A stretch of 64,000 nucleotides of DNA from Myroides sp. 1354 (GCF_030324495.1 NZ_JACAGN010000003.1:1-64000), one strand, 5' to 3'. Counted from the stretch's first letter, positions 17,182 through 26,452 are shown. Numbers and translations: made by a program. Notes: generated from the letters alone by a model not told the origin.

Positions 17182-19602
17182 ATGAAGATTTTAAAAACTT
17201 CTTTATTCTCTCTTTTTTTAATTACATCTATGTTTGCACAAGAAAATGTAACTTACCAAAAGCCTTCACAAGAAATTTTGCAACTAGCAGAATTTGAACG
17301 AGCTCCTTCTATCTTCATGGATAGCAATATGGAGTATATGCTTTTAAGTTACCGCAGTACGTACAAAACACTAGATGATTTAAATGTCGAAGAGATGCGA
17401 TTAGGTGGTTTACGAATCGATGTAAACACAAACATTTCTAGTACCCTTACGTACATCAACAATCTAAAAGTTAGAAAAGTAAAAGACAAAGCTGAAATTC
17501 AGGTGAAAGGTTTACCTGCAAATCCTAGAATTTCCAATATTACGGTTTCGCCTGATCAAACGAAAATCGCTTTTACCAATACGGTAGCGACAGGAGTTGA
17601 ACTATGGGTTGTTGATTTCAAAACAGCAGAAGCTAAAAAACTAACAGAAGCAAATTTAAATGCCAACTTAGGAAACCCTATTACGTGGTTAAAAGACAAT
17701 CAACAAGTTTTGATTAGTGTAATTCCGGCAAATAGACCCGCTTTGGTAGATACGAAAAAGAATTTACCAACAGGTCCTATTGTTTCTATTAGTGAAGAAG
17801 GAGTTGTTTCTCAAAACAGAACCTATCAAGATCTTTTAAAGAACAAAACCGATGAAGCTAACTTTGAAACATTGGTGACTTCTGAGTTATATCTAGTGGA
17901 TCTAAATGGCAATAAAAAGCTATTTAAAGAAGCTGCTATGTACGCTAGTGAATCGATTTCTCCTGACGGGAATTACTTGATGCTTACTACATTGGAAAAG
18001 CCTTTTTCTTACCTTGTTCCACTGAGTCGTTTTCCGATGAAAACAAGCGTATACAACATGGATGGAACCTTGGTAAAAGAGGTGAATGATGTAGCGTTAA
18101 ACGAAATCATGCCTAAAGGATTCATGGCGGTTAGAGAAGGAAAGAGAAGCATGCAATGGCGTGCAGATCAACCAGCTACTTTATCTTATGTAGAGGCTTT
18201 AGATGGAGGTGATCCTGCAAAAGAAGTAGAATATAGAGACGAAGTATTCACTTGGGAAGCTCCATTTACTGCTGCACCTAAATCTATCGTAAAACTAGGT
18301 CAGCGCTATGCTGGCATTACATGGGGGAACGATCAAGTAGCTTTGGTGGCAGACCAATGGTATGACACACGTAATATCAGACAATTCTTGATTAACCCTT
18401 CTTCTTTTACTGCTAATCCAATAAAGATAGAAGATCGAAACTCTCAAGATGTTTATAGTGATCCAGGAACTTTCGAAACGAAAAGAAACGAATTTGGTCG
18501 TTATACCTTAGCAATTGACAACAACAAAATGTACTTAATTGGAGAAGGATATACCTCAAAAGGTCAATTTCCTTTTATTGATGAGTTTGATTTAACTACG
18601 TTAAAAACAAAACGCTTATATCAATCTACGTACACTACGAAAAAAGAAAGCATCCAATCCATCGAAGATATTAAAAAAGGATTAGTATTGGTTTCTATTC
18701 AGTCACCTACTGAGTACCCAAACTACTACTTCAGAAATATCAAGAAGAAAAACGATATCAAACCGATTACGACATTCAAAAATCCATTTGAAAGCTTAAA
18801 TGGGGTGTACAAAGAAGTCATTACATACAAAAGAGCGGATGGTTTAGAATTATCAGGAACATTGTATTTACCTGCGAATTACGACAGAAAGAATAAGACC
18901 GAAAAATTGCCTTTATTGATTTGGGCTTATCCAACAGAATACAAAGACAAAAACAGTGCGGGACAAGTAACATCTAACTCTAGTGAGTTTACCTTCCCTT
19001 ATTACGGTTCATTTGTTTATTGGGTAACCAAAGGTTATGCCGTATTAGACAACGCAGCTTTTCCTATTGTAGGTGAAGGAACTGAAGAACCCAATGATAC
19101 GTACATTGAGCAATTAGTAGCTAATGGTAAAGCTGCTATCGACGCGGTTGATGCTTTGGGTTATATTGATCGCTCAAAAGTTGGGGTTGGAGGACATTCA
19201 TACGGAGCCTTTATGACGGCTAACTTACTAACGCACTCTGACTTATTTGCTGTAGGTATTGCGAGAAGTGGGGCTTACAACCGAACATTGACTCCCTTTG
19301 GATTCCAAACCGAACAACGCAACTATTGGGAAGTGCCTCAGGTATACAATACCATGTCTCCATTCATGAATGCAGACAAAATGAAAACACCAATGTTATT
19401 AGTACACGGTGAAGCAGACAACAATCCTGGAACATTCACTCTACAAACAGAGCGTTATTTCCAAGCATTAAAAGGATTAGGAGCACCGGTTCGCATGGTT
19501 ATCCTACCAAAAGAAAGTCACAGCTATGTTGCCAAAGAAAACATCTTACACTTATTGTGGGAACAAGATCAATTCTTAGAAAAATACTTAAAGAATAAAT
19601 AA
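17182..19602 (+). CDS. Secreted S9-family prolyl oligopeptidase-like peptidase
   Basis: The 806-residue protein has a signal peptide (MKILKTSLFSLFLITSMFAQ). A long beta-propeller-type N-terminal region follows, with repeats such as NITVSPDQTKIAFTNT and ESISPDGNYLMLTT. The C-terminal alpha/beta hydrolase domain carries the triad Ser ~673 in GGHSYGAF, Asp ~746 in HGEADNNPG and His ~780 in ESHSYVA. It is probably a periplasmic or outer-membrane-facing peptidase that works on short peptides. The glutamyl-peptidase/DPP-like subgroup of S9 is the nearest match by eye, but the specificity is not shown. A UUCG-loop terminator follows at once. Confidence 0.88.
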   Translation: MKILKTSLFSLFLITSMFAQENVTYQKPSQEILQLAEFERAPSIFMDSNMEYMLLSYRSTYKTLDDLNVEEMRLGGLRIDVNTNISSTLTYINNLKVRKVKDKAEIQVKGLPANPRISNITVSPDQTKIAFTNTVATGVELWVVDFKTAEAKKLTEANLNANLGNPITWLKDNQQVLISVIPANRPALVDTKKNLPTGPIVSISEEGVVSQNRTYQDLLKNKTDEANFETLVTSELYLVDLNGNKKLFKEAAMYASESISPDGNYLMLTTLEKPFSYLVPLSRFPMKTSVYNMDGTLVKEVNDVALNEIMPKGFMAVREGKRSMQWRADQPATLSYVEALDGGDPAKEVEYRDEVFTWEAPFTAAPKSIVKLGQRYAGITWGNDQVALVADQWYDTRNIRQFLINPSSFTANPIKIEDRNSQDVYSDPGTFETKRNEFGRYTLAIDNNKMYLIGEGYTSKGQFPFIDEFDLTTLKTKRLYQSTYTTKKESIQSIEDIKKGLVLVSIQSPTEYPNYYFRNIKKKNDIKPITTFKNPFESLNGVYKEVITYKRADGLELSGTLYLPANYDRKNKTEKLPLLIWAYPTEYKDKNSAGQVTSNSSEFTFPYYGSFVYWVTKGYAVLDNAAFPIVGEGTEEPNDTYIEQLVANGKAAIDAVDALGYIDRSKVGVGGHSYGAFMTANLLTHSDLFAVGIARSGAYNRTLTPFGFQTEQRNYWEVPQVYNTMSPFMNADKMKTPMLLVHGEADNNPGTFTLQTERYFQALKGLGAPVRMVILPKESHSYVAKENILHLLWEQDQFLEKYLKNK

Positions 19603-19603
19603 T

Positions 19604-19627
19604 AAAAAGACCCTTCGGGGTCTTTTT
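19604..19627 (+). terminator. Intrinsic terminator with C(UUCG)G loop
   Basis: A 10-bp perfect stem AAAAAGACCC/GGGTCTTTTT closed by a TTCG tetraloop, beginning 2 bases after the S9 peptidase stop codon. Confidence 0.9.
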
Positions 19628-19736
19628 ATTGGAAAGAAGAGAGAGGAGAGAGGAGTAAATTCTCGGATTGAAGTGATTTTCCTGAAATAAGATTTTTTTT
19701 TCTTTTTCCCATTCCTCATTATTTAATCATGTCATA

Positions 19737-19759
19737 GACCAATTGCCATTGGTCCCTAC
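19737..19759 (-). repeat. REP-like hairpin with 5' GTAG
   Basis: On the minus strand: GTAG, one G, then a perfect 7-bp stem GACCAAT/ATTGGTC around a 4-base loop. The GTAG-G-stem layout equals that of the 71-bp array at 22495 and of the single copy at 29329, although the stem sequence differs. Confidence 0.55.
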
Positions 19760-19794
19760 GCACCTCATCAACTCACAACAAACAGATTTGTAAT

Positions 19795-19832
19795 AAAAAA
19801 AAGCTTGCGTTTTTTAACGCAAGCTTTTTTTT
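19795..19832 (-). terminator. Terminator in the murA downstream gap
   Basis: A long stem AAGCTTGCGTT/AACGCAAGCTT extended by A/T tracts on both sides, with a TTTT loop. It can end the leftward murA transcript or stop rightward read-through. The rest of the 19628-19940 gap holds a REP-like hairpin, a partial TTCGATGAAT element and purine-rich low-complexity sequence. Confidence 0.85.
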
Positions 19833-19869
19833 ATTGTTAATTTTTCTTCTCTCCTCTTTATCTCACTGC

Positions 19870-19922
19870 ATGACTATTTTATTTTGGAGTTCGATGAATC
19901 TACGCTATGCTCCGATTTCCTC
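19870..19922 (+). repeat. Partial dispersed element (core TTCGATGAAT)
   Basis: It contains TTATTTTGGAGTTCGATGAA followed by a TACGCTATGCTCCGATTT tail, matching the 3' half of the element at 27515-27666. Confidence 0.6.
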
Positions 19923-19940
19923 TTTCTTCTCTCCATTAAC

Positions 19941-21254
19941 CTATTCGTCAACACGTTCAATTTTCGCACCTAAAGCACGTAAACGCTCATCGATTCTTTC
20001 GTATCCACGATCAATTTGATCGATGTTTTGAATCACACTAGTTCCTTGTGCTGATAAAGCAGCAATTAACAAAGAGATTCCCGCGCGAATATCGGGTGAA
20101 GACATACGAGTTGCCTTCAATTGAGATTTAAAATCATGTCCTATTACCACTGCTCGGTGTGGATCACAAAGAATAATCTTCGCTCCCATATCGATTAATT
20201 TATCCACGAAGAACAAACGGCTTTCAAACATCTTTTGATGAATCAACACCTCTCCTCTTGCTTGGGTTGCTACTACTAAGATAACGCTCAATAAATCAGG
20301 CGTTAGACCTGGCCATGGCGCATCGGCAATGGTCAAGATAGATCCGTCGATAAAGCTTTGTATTTCGTATCCTTGCGTATGAGCAGGAATGTAGATATCA
20401 TCTCCTCTTTTTTCTAGCTGAATCCCCAATCGTCTGAATGTATTTGGAATCACACCTAAATGTTCCCATCCTACATTTTTGATTGTCAATTCACTTTTAG
20501 TCATAGCAGCTAATCCAATCCAAGAGCCGATTTCAATCATATCTGGTAAGATACGGTGATCACATCCTGACAATCTCTCTACTCCTTCAATGGTCAAGAA
20601 ATTCGAACCAACTCCTGTGATTTTAGCTCCCATGCTATTTAGCATTTTGCAAAGCTGTTGCAAATAAGGCTCACAAGCTGCATTGTATATTGTCGTTGTT
20701 CCCTTTGCTAGGACAGCCGCCATTACAATATTAGCCGTTCCTGTAACAGAAGCCTCTTCCAATAACATATCAGCACCAATCAATTGCTCTGCTTCAACTC
20801 CGTAGAAATGCTCTTCTCTATTGTATCGAAACGTCGCACCTAACTTGATAAATCCTTCAAAGTGAGTATCCAAACGGCGTCTTCCAATTTTATCTCCTCC
20901 TGGTTTTGGGATATACCCTTTTCCAAAGCGTCCTAAAAGTGGTCCCACCATCATAATAGATCCTCTTAAAGCCTTTCCACCTGCTTTAAAATCTTCTGAC
21001 GTTAGGTAATCCAGATTTAAATTATCCGCTTGAAAAGACATCTTATTCGGAGCTAATCGTTCGGTTTTCACACCTAAAGATTCTAATAATTCAATTAATT
21101 TATTGACATCAATAATATCTGGAATATTGGAAATTACTACTTTTTCATCGGTTAACAACACGGCACACAACACTTGTAATGCCTCGTTTTTAGCGCCTTG
21201 TGCATGTACTTCACCTTTTAATTGGTGACCTCCTTCAATTCTAAATGTACTCAT
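19941..21254 (-). CDS. murA: UDP-N-acetylglucosamine 1-carboxyvinyltransferase
   Basis: The 437-residue protein has the inside-out alpha/beta barrel of enolpyruvyl transferases: AKNEALQVLCAVLL at the N-terminus, with the UDP-GlcNAc/PEP-binding Lys22-Asn23 pair. It commits UDP-GlcNAc to peptidoglycan synthesis. The active-site loop reads PKPGGDKIGRRRLDTH. At the position of E. coli Cys115, the residue alkylated by fosfomycin, there is Asp121 (codon GAT). MurA enzymes with Asp here are known in other bacteria to be active and fosfomycin-insensitive. The start overlaps the DUF4290 gene stop by 4 bases, so the two are probably translationally coupled. Confidence 0.95.
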   Translation of the reverse strand: MSTFRIEGGHQLKGEVHAQGAKNEALQVLCAVLLTDEKVVISNIPDIIDVNKLIELLESLGVKTERLAPNKMSFQADNLNLDYLTSEDFKAGGKALRGSIMMVGPLLGRFGKGYIPKPGGDKIGRRRLDTHFEGFIKLGATFRYNREEHFYGVEAEQLIGADMLLEEASVTGTANIVMAAVLAKGTTTIYNAACEPYLQQLCKMLNSMGAKITGVGSNFLTIEGVERLSGCDHRILPDMIEIGSWIGLAAMTKSELTIKNVGWEHLGVIPNTFRRLGIQLEKRGDDIYIPAHTQGYEIQSFIDGSILTIADAPWPGLTPDLLSVILVVATQARGEVLIHQKMFESRLFFVDKLIDMGAKIILCDPHRAVVIGHDFKSQLKATRMSSPDIRAGISLLIAALSAQGTSVIQNIDQIDRGYERIDERLRALGAKIERVDE

Positions 21255-21994
21255 TGCTTTTTACCTTTTGCTTGATAATTGTGCTTGCTATACTTTTTGT
21301 TGCTATTGTTGTTGTTGTTGTTGTTGTTGTTCCCTTTTTGATTATTCGAATTATTTGCGTTATTGTTGTTCGAATAATTGCTTTTATTGGATTGTTTTCG
21401 ATTCACCTGAATTAAGTTTGCCGTAGTAGACAACTCCTCTTCTTGTTTAGATAAATTAATTTTCCCTCCTGAAAGTTCACTCAAATGCTCGAAAATAACC
21501 TCGTCTTTCACATTGTCTTTATTCCAGCTTAAGTAACTTTTTTTCATGTGATTAGCGATGACAATAATCAAAGCATCTCTCATTTCACCTTCTTCGAATT
21601 TTAACGCTTCCTCAATCATACTCTTGATGTTATTGCCGTAGTAGCGATAATTCAATTGTTTCTTAGGATAAGGTAAAACTTCTGGTTTTGCATACACCGT
21701 TTCTCTTGTCGCAATAGGAAAAGGACAATCCACATTTAATTTAAAATCAGAAATCATAAAAAGCTGATCCCATAACTTATGTTGAAAATCAGGCACATCA
21801 CGTAAATGTGGGTTCATATCCCCCATCACGCGAATAGCGTAATTTGCCGCTTTATTTCGCTCATCGTTATCTTCCATCAAAGTGATTTGTTCAATCATTA
21901 TCTGAAGATGACGGCCATAATCTGGGATTACTAATTTATTGGTGGCTGTATTATAGCCTAAGTGTGTTACTGCTTCTGCGGAGTTAAATTTCAT
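21251..21994 (-). CDS. DUF4290 family protein with Asn-rich tail
   Basis: The 247-residue protein matches the Bacteroidota family DUF4290 (LGYNTATNKLVIPDYGRHLQ near the N-terminus, then NPHLRDVPDFQHKLWDQLF). The function is unknown. The last 50 residues are low complexity, with a run of nine Asn coded by repeated AAC/AAT, then KKYSKHNYQAKGKKQ, a basic end. The family commonly lies next to murA, as here with a 4-base overlap, which suggests a link to cell-envelope growth. The Asn run is coded by a trinucleotide repeat (21306-21332) that could vary in length without a frameshift. Confidence 0.8.
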   Translation of the reverse strand: MKFNSAEAVTHLGYNTATNKLVIPDYGRHLQIMIEQITLMEDNDERNKAANYAIRVMGDMNPHLRDVPDFQHKLWDQLFMISDFKLNVDCPFPIATRETVYAKPEVLPYPKKQLNYRYYGNNIKSMIEEALKFEEGEMRDALIIVIANHMKKSYLSWNKDNVKDEVIFEHLSELSGGKINLSKQEEELSTTANLIQVNRKQSNKSNYSNNNNANNSNNQKGNNNNNNNNNSNKKYSKHNYQAKGKKQ

Positions 21995-22068
21995 CTAATT
22001 GGTGTTTACAAAGTTTGGCTATCTGCCTGAGCTATAAAAATATAAAACTTTCTAGGATAAAGCAATTT

Positions 22069-22353
22069 TTACAGCGATAATAACCCTTCAATTGTCGATA
22101 ATTCAATATACTTATCAACGATAGCTTGCGCACTAGGCATATGCACTTTTATCGATACACTAGTAAAAGTACCTTTACTTGAATTTCTGAAGTTAATTAC
22201 GGGATTCATTCCATCAAAAGCACGCTCGATTTGTGCAATCTTACTCTCTTCTGCGGGAACAATAAATTTGAATAAATATTCATTCGGCCAAGTTCTCTCA
22301 AACTCTAGCTTTTCTTTCAAGCTTTCGTAAAATTCTTTCGTCTTAGTATCCAT
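22069..22353 (-). CDS. DUF493 (YbeD-like) family protein
   Basis: The 94-residue protein has the ferredoxin-like alpha/beta plait of DUF493/YbeD: FIVPAEESKIAQIERAF, then TSVSIKVHMPSAQAIVDKYI. The family resembles the ACT/allosteric fold, and its function is not established. A TATATTTG element is 15 bases upstream. It is transcribed ahead of the DUF4290-murA pair, 75 bases away, and may share their transcript. Confidence 0.82.
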   Translation of the reverse strand: MDTKTKEFYESLKEKLEFERTWPNEYLFKFIVPAEESKIAQIERAFDGMNPVINFRNSSKGTFTSVSIKVHMPSAQAIVDKYIELSTIEGLLSL

Positions 22354-22367
22354 ACCTTGTTTTGATG

Positions 22368-22375
22368 CAAATATA
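22368..22375 (-). promoter_or_regulatory. Candidate -7 element TATATTTG
   Basis: An exact TAnnTTTG match on the minus strand, 14 bases before the DUF493 ATG, and probably the promoter of the DUF493-DUF4290-murA group. Confidence 0.5.
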
Positions 22376-22494
22376 CGTATTTTGATTGGGAAATAGTGTA
22401 TTGGAAAGAGGAAAAGGGAGAGAGGAAATCAGTACGTTTTTCTTCCCCTCTCTATCTCATCAGGTTCATATTTATTTTTAGTATTCGATGAATA

Positions 22495-22776
22495 TATCTC
22501 ATTTAAAAAAATACTTCTTTTTATTAGGCACAGGATCCCTGTGCCCCTACGTTATGTGTACTGTCTATCTCATTTAAAAAAATACTTTTTTTTATTAGGC
22601 ACAGGATCCTGTGCCCCTACGTTATGTGTACCGTCTATCTCATTTAAAAAAATACTTCTTTTTATTAGGCACAGGATCCCTGTGCCCCTGCGTTATGTGT
22701 ATCCCCTATCTCATTTAAAAAAATACTTCTTTTTATTAGGCACAGGATCCCTGTGCCCCTACGTTATGTGTACTGT
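22495..22776 (-). repeat. Four tandem 71-bp units, each with a REP-like hairpin
   Basis: Units begin TATCTCATTTAAA at 22495, 22566, 22636 and 22707 (spacing 71, 70, 71). Each contains GGCACAGG-ATC-CCTGTGCC (a perfect palindrome GGCACAGGATCCTGTGCC in unit 2), followed by CCTAC. On the minus strand this is GTAG, one G, then a strong hairpin, the layout of REP sequences mobilised by RAYT-type transposases. A single inverted relative lies at 29329-29385. The array is preceded at 22455-22494 by part of a TTCGATGAAT element. Confidence 0.8.
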
Positions 22777-22843
22777 CTCCATTTTAACCTTCTCTTAATA
22801 ATAAAGAATCTCGGAAACCTCATGTTATCCCGACTTTTTGTGC

Positions 22844-22851
22844 TACTTTTG
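22844..22851 (+). promoter_or_regulatory. Candidate -7 element TACTTTTG
   Basis: An exact TAnnTTTG match, 25 bases before the ATG at 22877 of the AAA ATPase gene. Confidence 0.5.
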
Positions 22852-22876
22852 CCCCTTTCTTATTTTTTTAGTAGAA

Positions 22877-23410
22877 ATGAATACAAAACTCGTTTTAATA
22901 ATCGGTGGCCCAGGATCTGGTAAAACAACCATAATCAATGAATTAATTGAGAAGGGATATACCTGTTATCCTGAAATATCAAGAGAGGTTACAAAGAAAG
23001 CACAAGAGAAAGGAATTGATCAACTTTTCTTAACAGAACCGCTGTTATTTAGTCAACTTTTACTAGAAGGTAGAATTGATCAACACAAGAGTGCAGTTGA
23101 AGAAGATGCACCAATTGTTTTTATTGACCGTGGGATTCCCGATGTACTAGCGTATATGCATTACAAAGGAGATGCTTATCCTGAGAGCTTTGACTTAGCG
23201 TGTAAAAATCACTTGTATCACCAGATTTTCTTATTACCGCCGTGGGAAAACATTTATATCAGTGATGATCAGCGTTATGAATCTTTTGAACAAGCAAACT
23301 TAATTCACCGTTACTTGGTTGATACCTATAAAAGTTACGGTTATGATTTGATTGAAGTACCTCGAGAAACCATCGCCAAAAGAGTAGAATTTATCTTAGA
23401 ACGCGTATAA
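22877..23410 (+). CDS. AAA_28-type P-loop ATPase/kinase
   Basis: The start is set at 22877 (MNTKLVLIIGGPGSGKTTII), downstream of a clear promoter, and not at an earlier in-frame ATG that overlaps it. The 177-residue protein has a Walker A GGPGSGKTT (residues 10-18), a Walker B-like PIVFIDRGIPDVLAYM and a DDQRYESFEQA segment, as in the AAA_28 family of small predicted nucleotide kinases or ATPases. The substrate is unknown. It is followed by its own terminator, then by recQ. Confidence 0.8.
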   Translation: MNTKLVLIIGGPGSGKTTIINELIEKGYTCYPEISREVTKKAQEKGIDQLFLTEPLLFSQLLLEGRIDQHKSAVEEDAPIVFIDRGIPDVLAYMHYKGDAYPESFDLACKNHLYHQIFLLPPWENIYISDDQRYESFEQANLIHRYLVDTYKSYGYDLIEVPRETIAKRVEFILERV

Positions 23411-23414
23411 CATA

Positions 23415-23442
23415 AAAAAGGATTGTGGTTGCAATCCTTTTT
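23415..23442 (+). terminator. Intrinsic terminator after the AAA ATPase gene
   Basis: An 11-bp perfect stem AAAAAGGATTG/CAATCCTTTTT with a 6-base loop, starting 4 bases after the stop codon. Confidence 0.85.
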
Positions 23443-23484
23443 ACATTTTTGACTACCTTAGTCGAAAGCAAAATTTCCGTTTCA

Positions 23485-25389
23485 ATGACTAAAAAACCGA
23501 TCGATTTACTTCAACACTATTGGAAACACAGTTCTTTTCGTGAACCACAAGAAGCCATTATCGAATCTGTTTTAGAAGGAAAAGACACCTTTGCTTTGTT
23601 GCCCACGGGTGGCGGAAAGAGCATCTGTTTTCAGATTCCAGCTCTCCTCCTACCGGGCACTTGTTTGGTTATTTCTCCTCTGGTTGCATTAATGCAAGAT
23701 CAAGTCAATAATTTAAATACCTTGGGTATTAAAGCAGCCGCGATTATTGGCGGTACTTCGCTAACGGATATTGACGCCATATTGGACAACTGCCTTTACG
23801 GTGAATATAAATTACTCTATCTCTCTCCAGAGCGATTGGAACAAACCTGGTTATTGGAGCGCATTGAAAATTTAAAAATAAGCTTAATCGCTGTAGACGA
23901 AGCGCATTGTATCTCGCAATGGGGACATGATTTTCGACCTGCTTATCTCAAGATAAACCAGTTGCGCAAGCTATTTCCTCATGCTCCTATTATTGCTTTA
24001 ACGGGATCTGCCAATGAACGCGTCATCCAAGATATTTGCACCAATCTAGAACTGAACGATGTTGCGCTATTCAAAAAGAGTTTTTATCGCAGTAACCTAA
24101 TCTATGGGGTATACCCTGTGGAAAACAAAGAAATGATCGTTGAGCGAATTCTTCAAAAGAATCCCTTTCCAACGATTATTTACGTGCGCAGTAGAAAAGA
24201 AACCCAACTATTGGCTCAACAGTTAAATCAAAAGAATTTCAAAACAAGTTTTTTCCACGGAGGACTTAATACGTTTGAAAAAAAGAAACGATTGGACGAT
24301 TGGGTTTCGGAGAAAACCCCTATTATGGTGGCTACAAATGCCTTTGGAATGGGAATTGACAAGAAGAATGTACGCAATGTTATTCATTTGCAGATTCCGG
24401 AAAACTTAGAAAATTACTACCAAGAAGCAGGTCGAGCAGGTCGAGATGAAGCCAAAGCCTTTGCTTCTTTACTCGTTGCTCCAAATGAACCGAAATCAGT
24501 TGAAGAGTGGACCAAAGACAACCTCTTTGACAAAAATTTTTTAAAACTCGTTTATCGCAAGCTCAACAATTATTTGAGCATTGGGCTAGGTGAAGGTTAT
24601 AATACATCCTATTCATTTAGTTTCAATCAATTTTGCGTACATTATAAATTTCCTTATACGTTAACGTACAATGCCCTTCAATTCCTAGATCGCCAAGGGA
24701 TTTGTAAGTTAACCCCAAATTCAAACAACAAAACACAGGTTCAATTCACCGTGAGTAGCAGTGAATTATTGGATTACGTCTATGAAAATGAACGACAAGA
24801 AAACGTCTTACTTCAAATTATCCGACACTATCCAGGGATACACGAATACCAAACACCTATTAACTTGGCTTTTATCAGCGAACAAGTAGGCGAACCCATA
24901 TTGTATATACAAGAATGCTTACAACTATGGCATCAAGAAGAATTGTGTATCTTTACACCTGAAGAACACGACTTAGAAATTACCTTTCTCGAAGCTTGGG
25001 AAGAGGATAAAACAATTTACAGAACCTTTCCGTTCTTAGAACAACAGAATAAGCTCAAAATCGAACAATATCGCGCCATGTACTTTTACGCACAAAATGA
25101 CGATATTTGTAAGAATAAAATTATTTTACATTATTTCAATGAAACCTTAGAGCGAAACTGTGGCAGTTGTTCAACTTGTTTGCAAGCGAATCGACAGCAA
25201 TCGCTTCATCACTTAACTGAGAAAAGAGAACATATTATTCTGTACTTACAACGCAAACAAGCAGCCTCTATTGCTGAACTAGAAACCGATTTATCTCTTG
25301 AGATGCAAGACATTATCGTAATTTTACAGCAGTTATCTGAGCAACAAAAAATTAAATTAAATAACAAAAATCAATATATTTTATTATAA
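23485..25389 (+). CDS. recQ: RecQ family ATP-dependent DNA helicase
   Basis: The start is set at 23485 (MTKKPIDLLQHYWKHSSFRE), since the longer frame runs through the preceding terminator. The 634-residue protein has Walker A TGGGKS (41-46), a DEAH box in AVDEAHCISQWGHDFRP and the C-terminal helicase motif VI QEAGRAGRDE. The RecQ zinc cluster is formed by CKNKIILHYF and NCGSCSTC. A 3'-5' helicase of recombination and fork repair is expected. No HRDC domain is evident, so it is one of the shorter RecQ forms. Its stop overlaps the fmt start (TAATG). Confidence 0.9.
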   Translation: MTKKPIDLLQHYWKHSSFREPQEAIIESVLEGKDTFALLPTGGGKSICFQIPALLLPGTCLVISPLVALMQDQVNNLNTLGIKAAAIIGGTSLTDIDAILDNCLYGEYKLLYLSPERLEQTWLLERIENLKISLIAVDEAHCISQWGHDFRPAYLKINQLRKLFPHAPIIALTGSANERVIQDICTNLELNDVALFKKSFYRSNLIYGVYPVENKEMIVERILQKNPFPTIIYVRSRKETQLLAQQLNQKNFKTSFFHGGLNTFEKKKRLDDWVSEKTPIMVATNAFGMGIDKKNVRNVIHLQIPENLENYYQEAGRAGRDEAKAFASLLVAPNEPKSVEEWTKDNLFDKNFLKLVYRKLNNYLSIGLGEGYNTSYSFSFNQFCVHYKFPYTLTYNALQFLDRQGICKLTPNSNNKTQVQFTVSSSELLDYVYENERQENVLLQIIRHYPGIHEYQTPINLAFISEQVGEPILYIQECLQLWHQEELCIFTPEEHDLEITFLEAWEEDKTIYRTFPFLEQQNKLKIEQYRAMYFYAQNDDICKNKIILHYFNETLERNCGSCSTCLQANRQQSLHHLTEKREHIILYLQRKQAASIAELETDLSLEMQDIIVILQQLSEQQKIKLNNKNQYILL

Positions 25390-26339
25390 TGAAAGACTTA
25401 CGTATCATATTTATGGGAACCCCTGACTTTGCAGTTGGAATTCTCGATGCGATGTATCAACATAACTTCAATATTGTCGCTGTGATTACGGCACCCGATC
25501 GACCTGCAGGGAGAGGTCAAAAATTAAAGTATTCTGCTGTTAAAGAATATGCATTAGACAAACAACTTCCTATTTTACAACCGACAAACTTAAAAGAGGA
25601 AGCTTTTTTGGAGGAATTAGCTTCTTATCAGGCGAATCTACAAGTAGTCGTTGCGTTTAGAATGTTACCTGCAGCGGTATGGCAAATGCCCGCTTTGGGA
25701 ACGTTTAATCTACATGCCTCCTTACTACCAGACTATCGTGGGGCTGCTCCCATTAACTGGGCCATTATCAATGGAGAAACGAAAACAGGTGTTACCACTT
25801 TCTTCATTGACGAAAAAATTGACACTGGAGCGATCATTTTAAAGAAAGAAACGGCTATTGGAACAAAGGAATCTGCTGGTGAACTTCACGACCGTTTGAT
25901 GATTTTAGGTGCTGAAACTGTGGTTGAAACATTGGAGTTAATTCAAAAAGGAGACGTAAAAGTGGTTCATCAACCTGCTGAAGACACGAAAACGGCCTAT
26001 AAATTGAATCGAGACAATTGCAAAATTGATTTTTCTAAAACAGGCCTTGAGATTGAACAACTTATCCGAGGTTTAAGCCCTTATCCTGCAGCCTGGTGTA
26101 TGTTAGAAGATCGAGACGCACAGCAAGAATGGAACATCAAAATATACGAAGCGGACTTTGAAAAAGAAGAACATCAACTACCTATCGGTCAAGTAATTAC
26201 AACAAAGAAAACCATTCAAATTGCCGTGCAAAACGGCTTCTTAAATGTGGTCAAATTACAGCTACCAGGCAAGAAAATGATGCTGGTAAATGAAGTATTA
26301 AATGGGCAAAAATTTAGCGAAAACACTATCGTTTTATAA
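25389..26339 (+). CDS. fmt: Methionyl-tRNA formyltransferase
   Basis: The 316-residue protein shows the formyltransferase signature: IIFMGTPDFAVGILD at the N-terminus, the catalytic FNLHASLLPDYRGAAPINWA (Asn107, His109) and the Asp in FFIDEKIDTG. The C-terminal OB-like domain for tRNA binding follows after about residue 210. It formylates Met-tRNA for translation initiation. It overlaps recQ by one base and is probably co-transcribed with it. The pair is followed by hup with its own strong promoter. Confidence 0.95.
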   Translation: MKDLRIIFMGTPDFAVGILDAMYQHNFNIVAVITAPDRPAGRGQKLKYSAVKEYALDKQLPILQPTNLKEEAFLEELASYQANLQVVVAFRMLPAAVWQMPALGTFNLHASLLPDYRGAAPINWAIINGETKTGVTTFFIDEKIDTGAIILKKETAIGTKESAGELHDRLMILGAETVVETLELIQKGDVKVVHQPAEDTKTAYKLNRDNCKIDFSKTGLEIEQLIRGLSPYPAAWCMLEDRDAQQEWNIKIYEADFEKEEHQLPIGQVITTKKTIQIAVQNGFLNVVKLQLPGKKMMLVNEVLNGQKFSENTIVL

Positions 26340-26422
26340 CTCATTTCCCTTCAAAGGAATACTTCACATAGAACCTTAACACAAAAAAAGATATTGCCCT
26401 GCGTTTTTTTTTTACAAAAAGC

Positions 26423-26452
26423 TTGTTTTATAACTTTATAACCCTAAATTTG
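26423..26452 (+). promoter_or_regulatory. Promoter of hup (TTG-N19-TAAATTTG)
   Basis: TTG at 26423-26425, a 19-base spacer, then TAAATTTG at 26445-26452. This is a near-ideal Bacteroidota promoter, as expected for a highly expressed HU gene; the ATG follows 42 bases later. Confidence 0.8.

Noticed and set aside
19834..20019. 61-residue plus-strand ORF
   Set aside because: It consists of the partial dispersed element and antisense murA sequence.
22495..22776. CRISPR array
   Set aside because: The four units are repeated over their full 71 bases, including the parts that would be spacers. No cas genes are nearby.
22541..22798. 85-residue plus-strand ORF with a repeated LSHLKKYFFLLGTG segment
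   Set aside because: It is produced by the 71-bp tandem units; repeated residues reflect DNA repeats and not a protein family.
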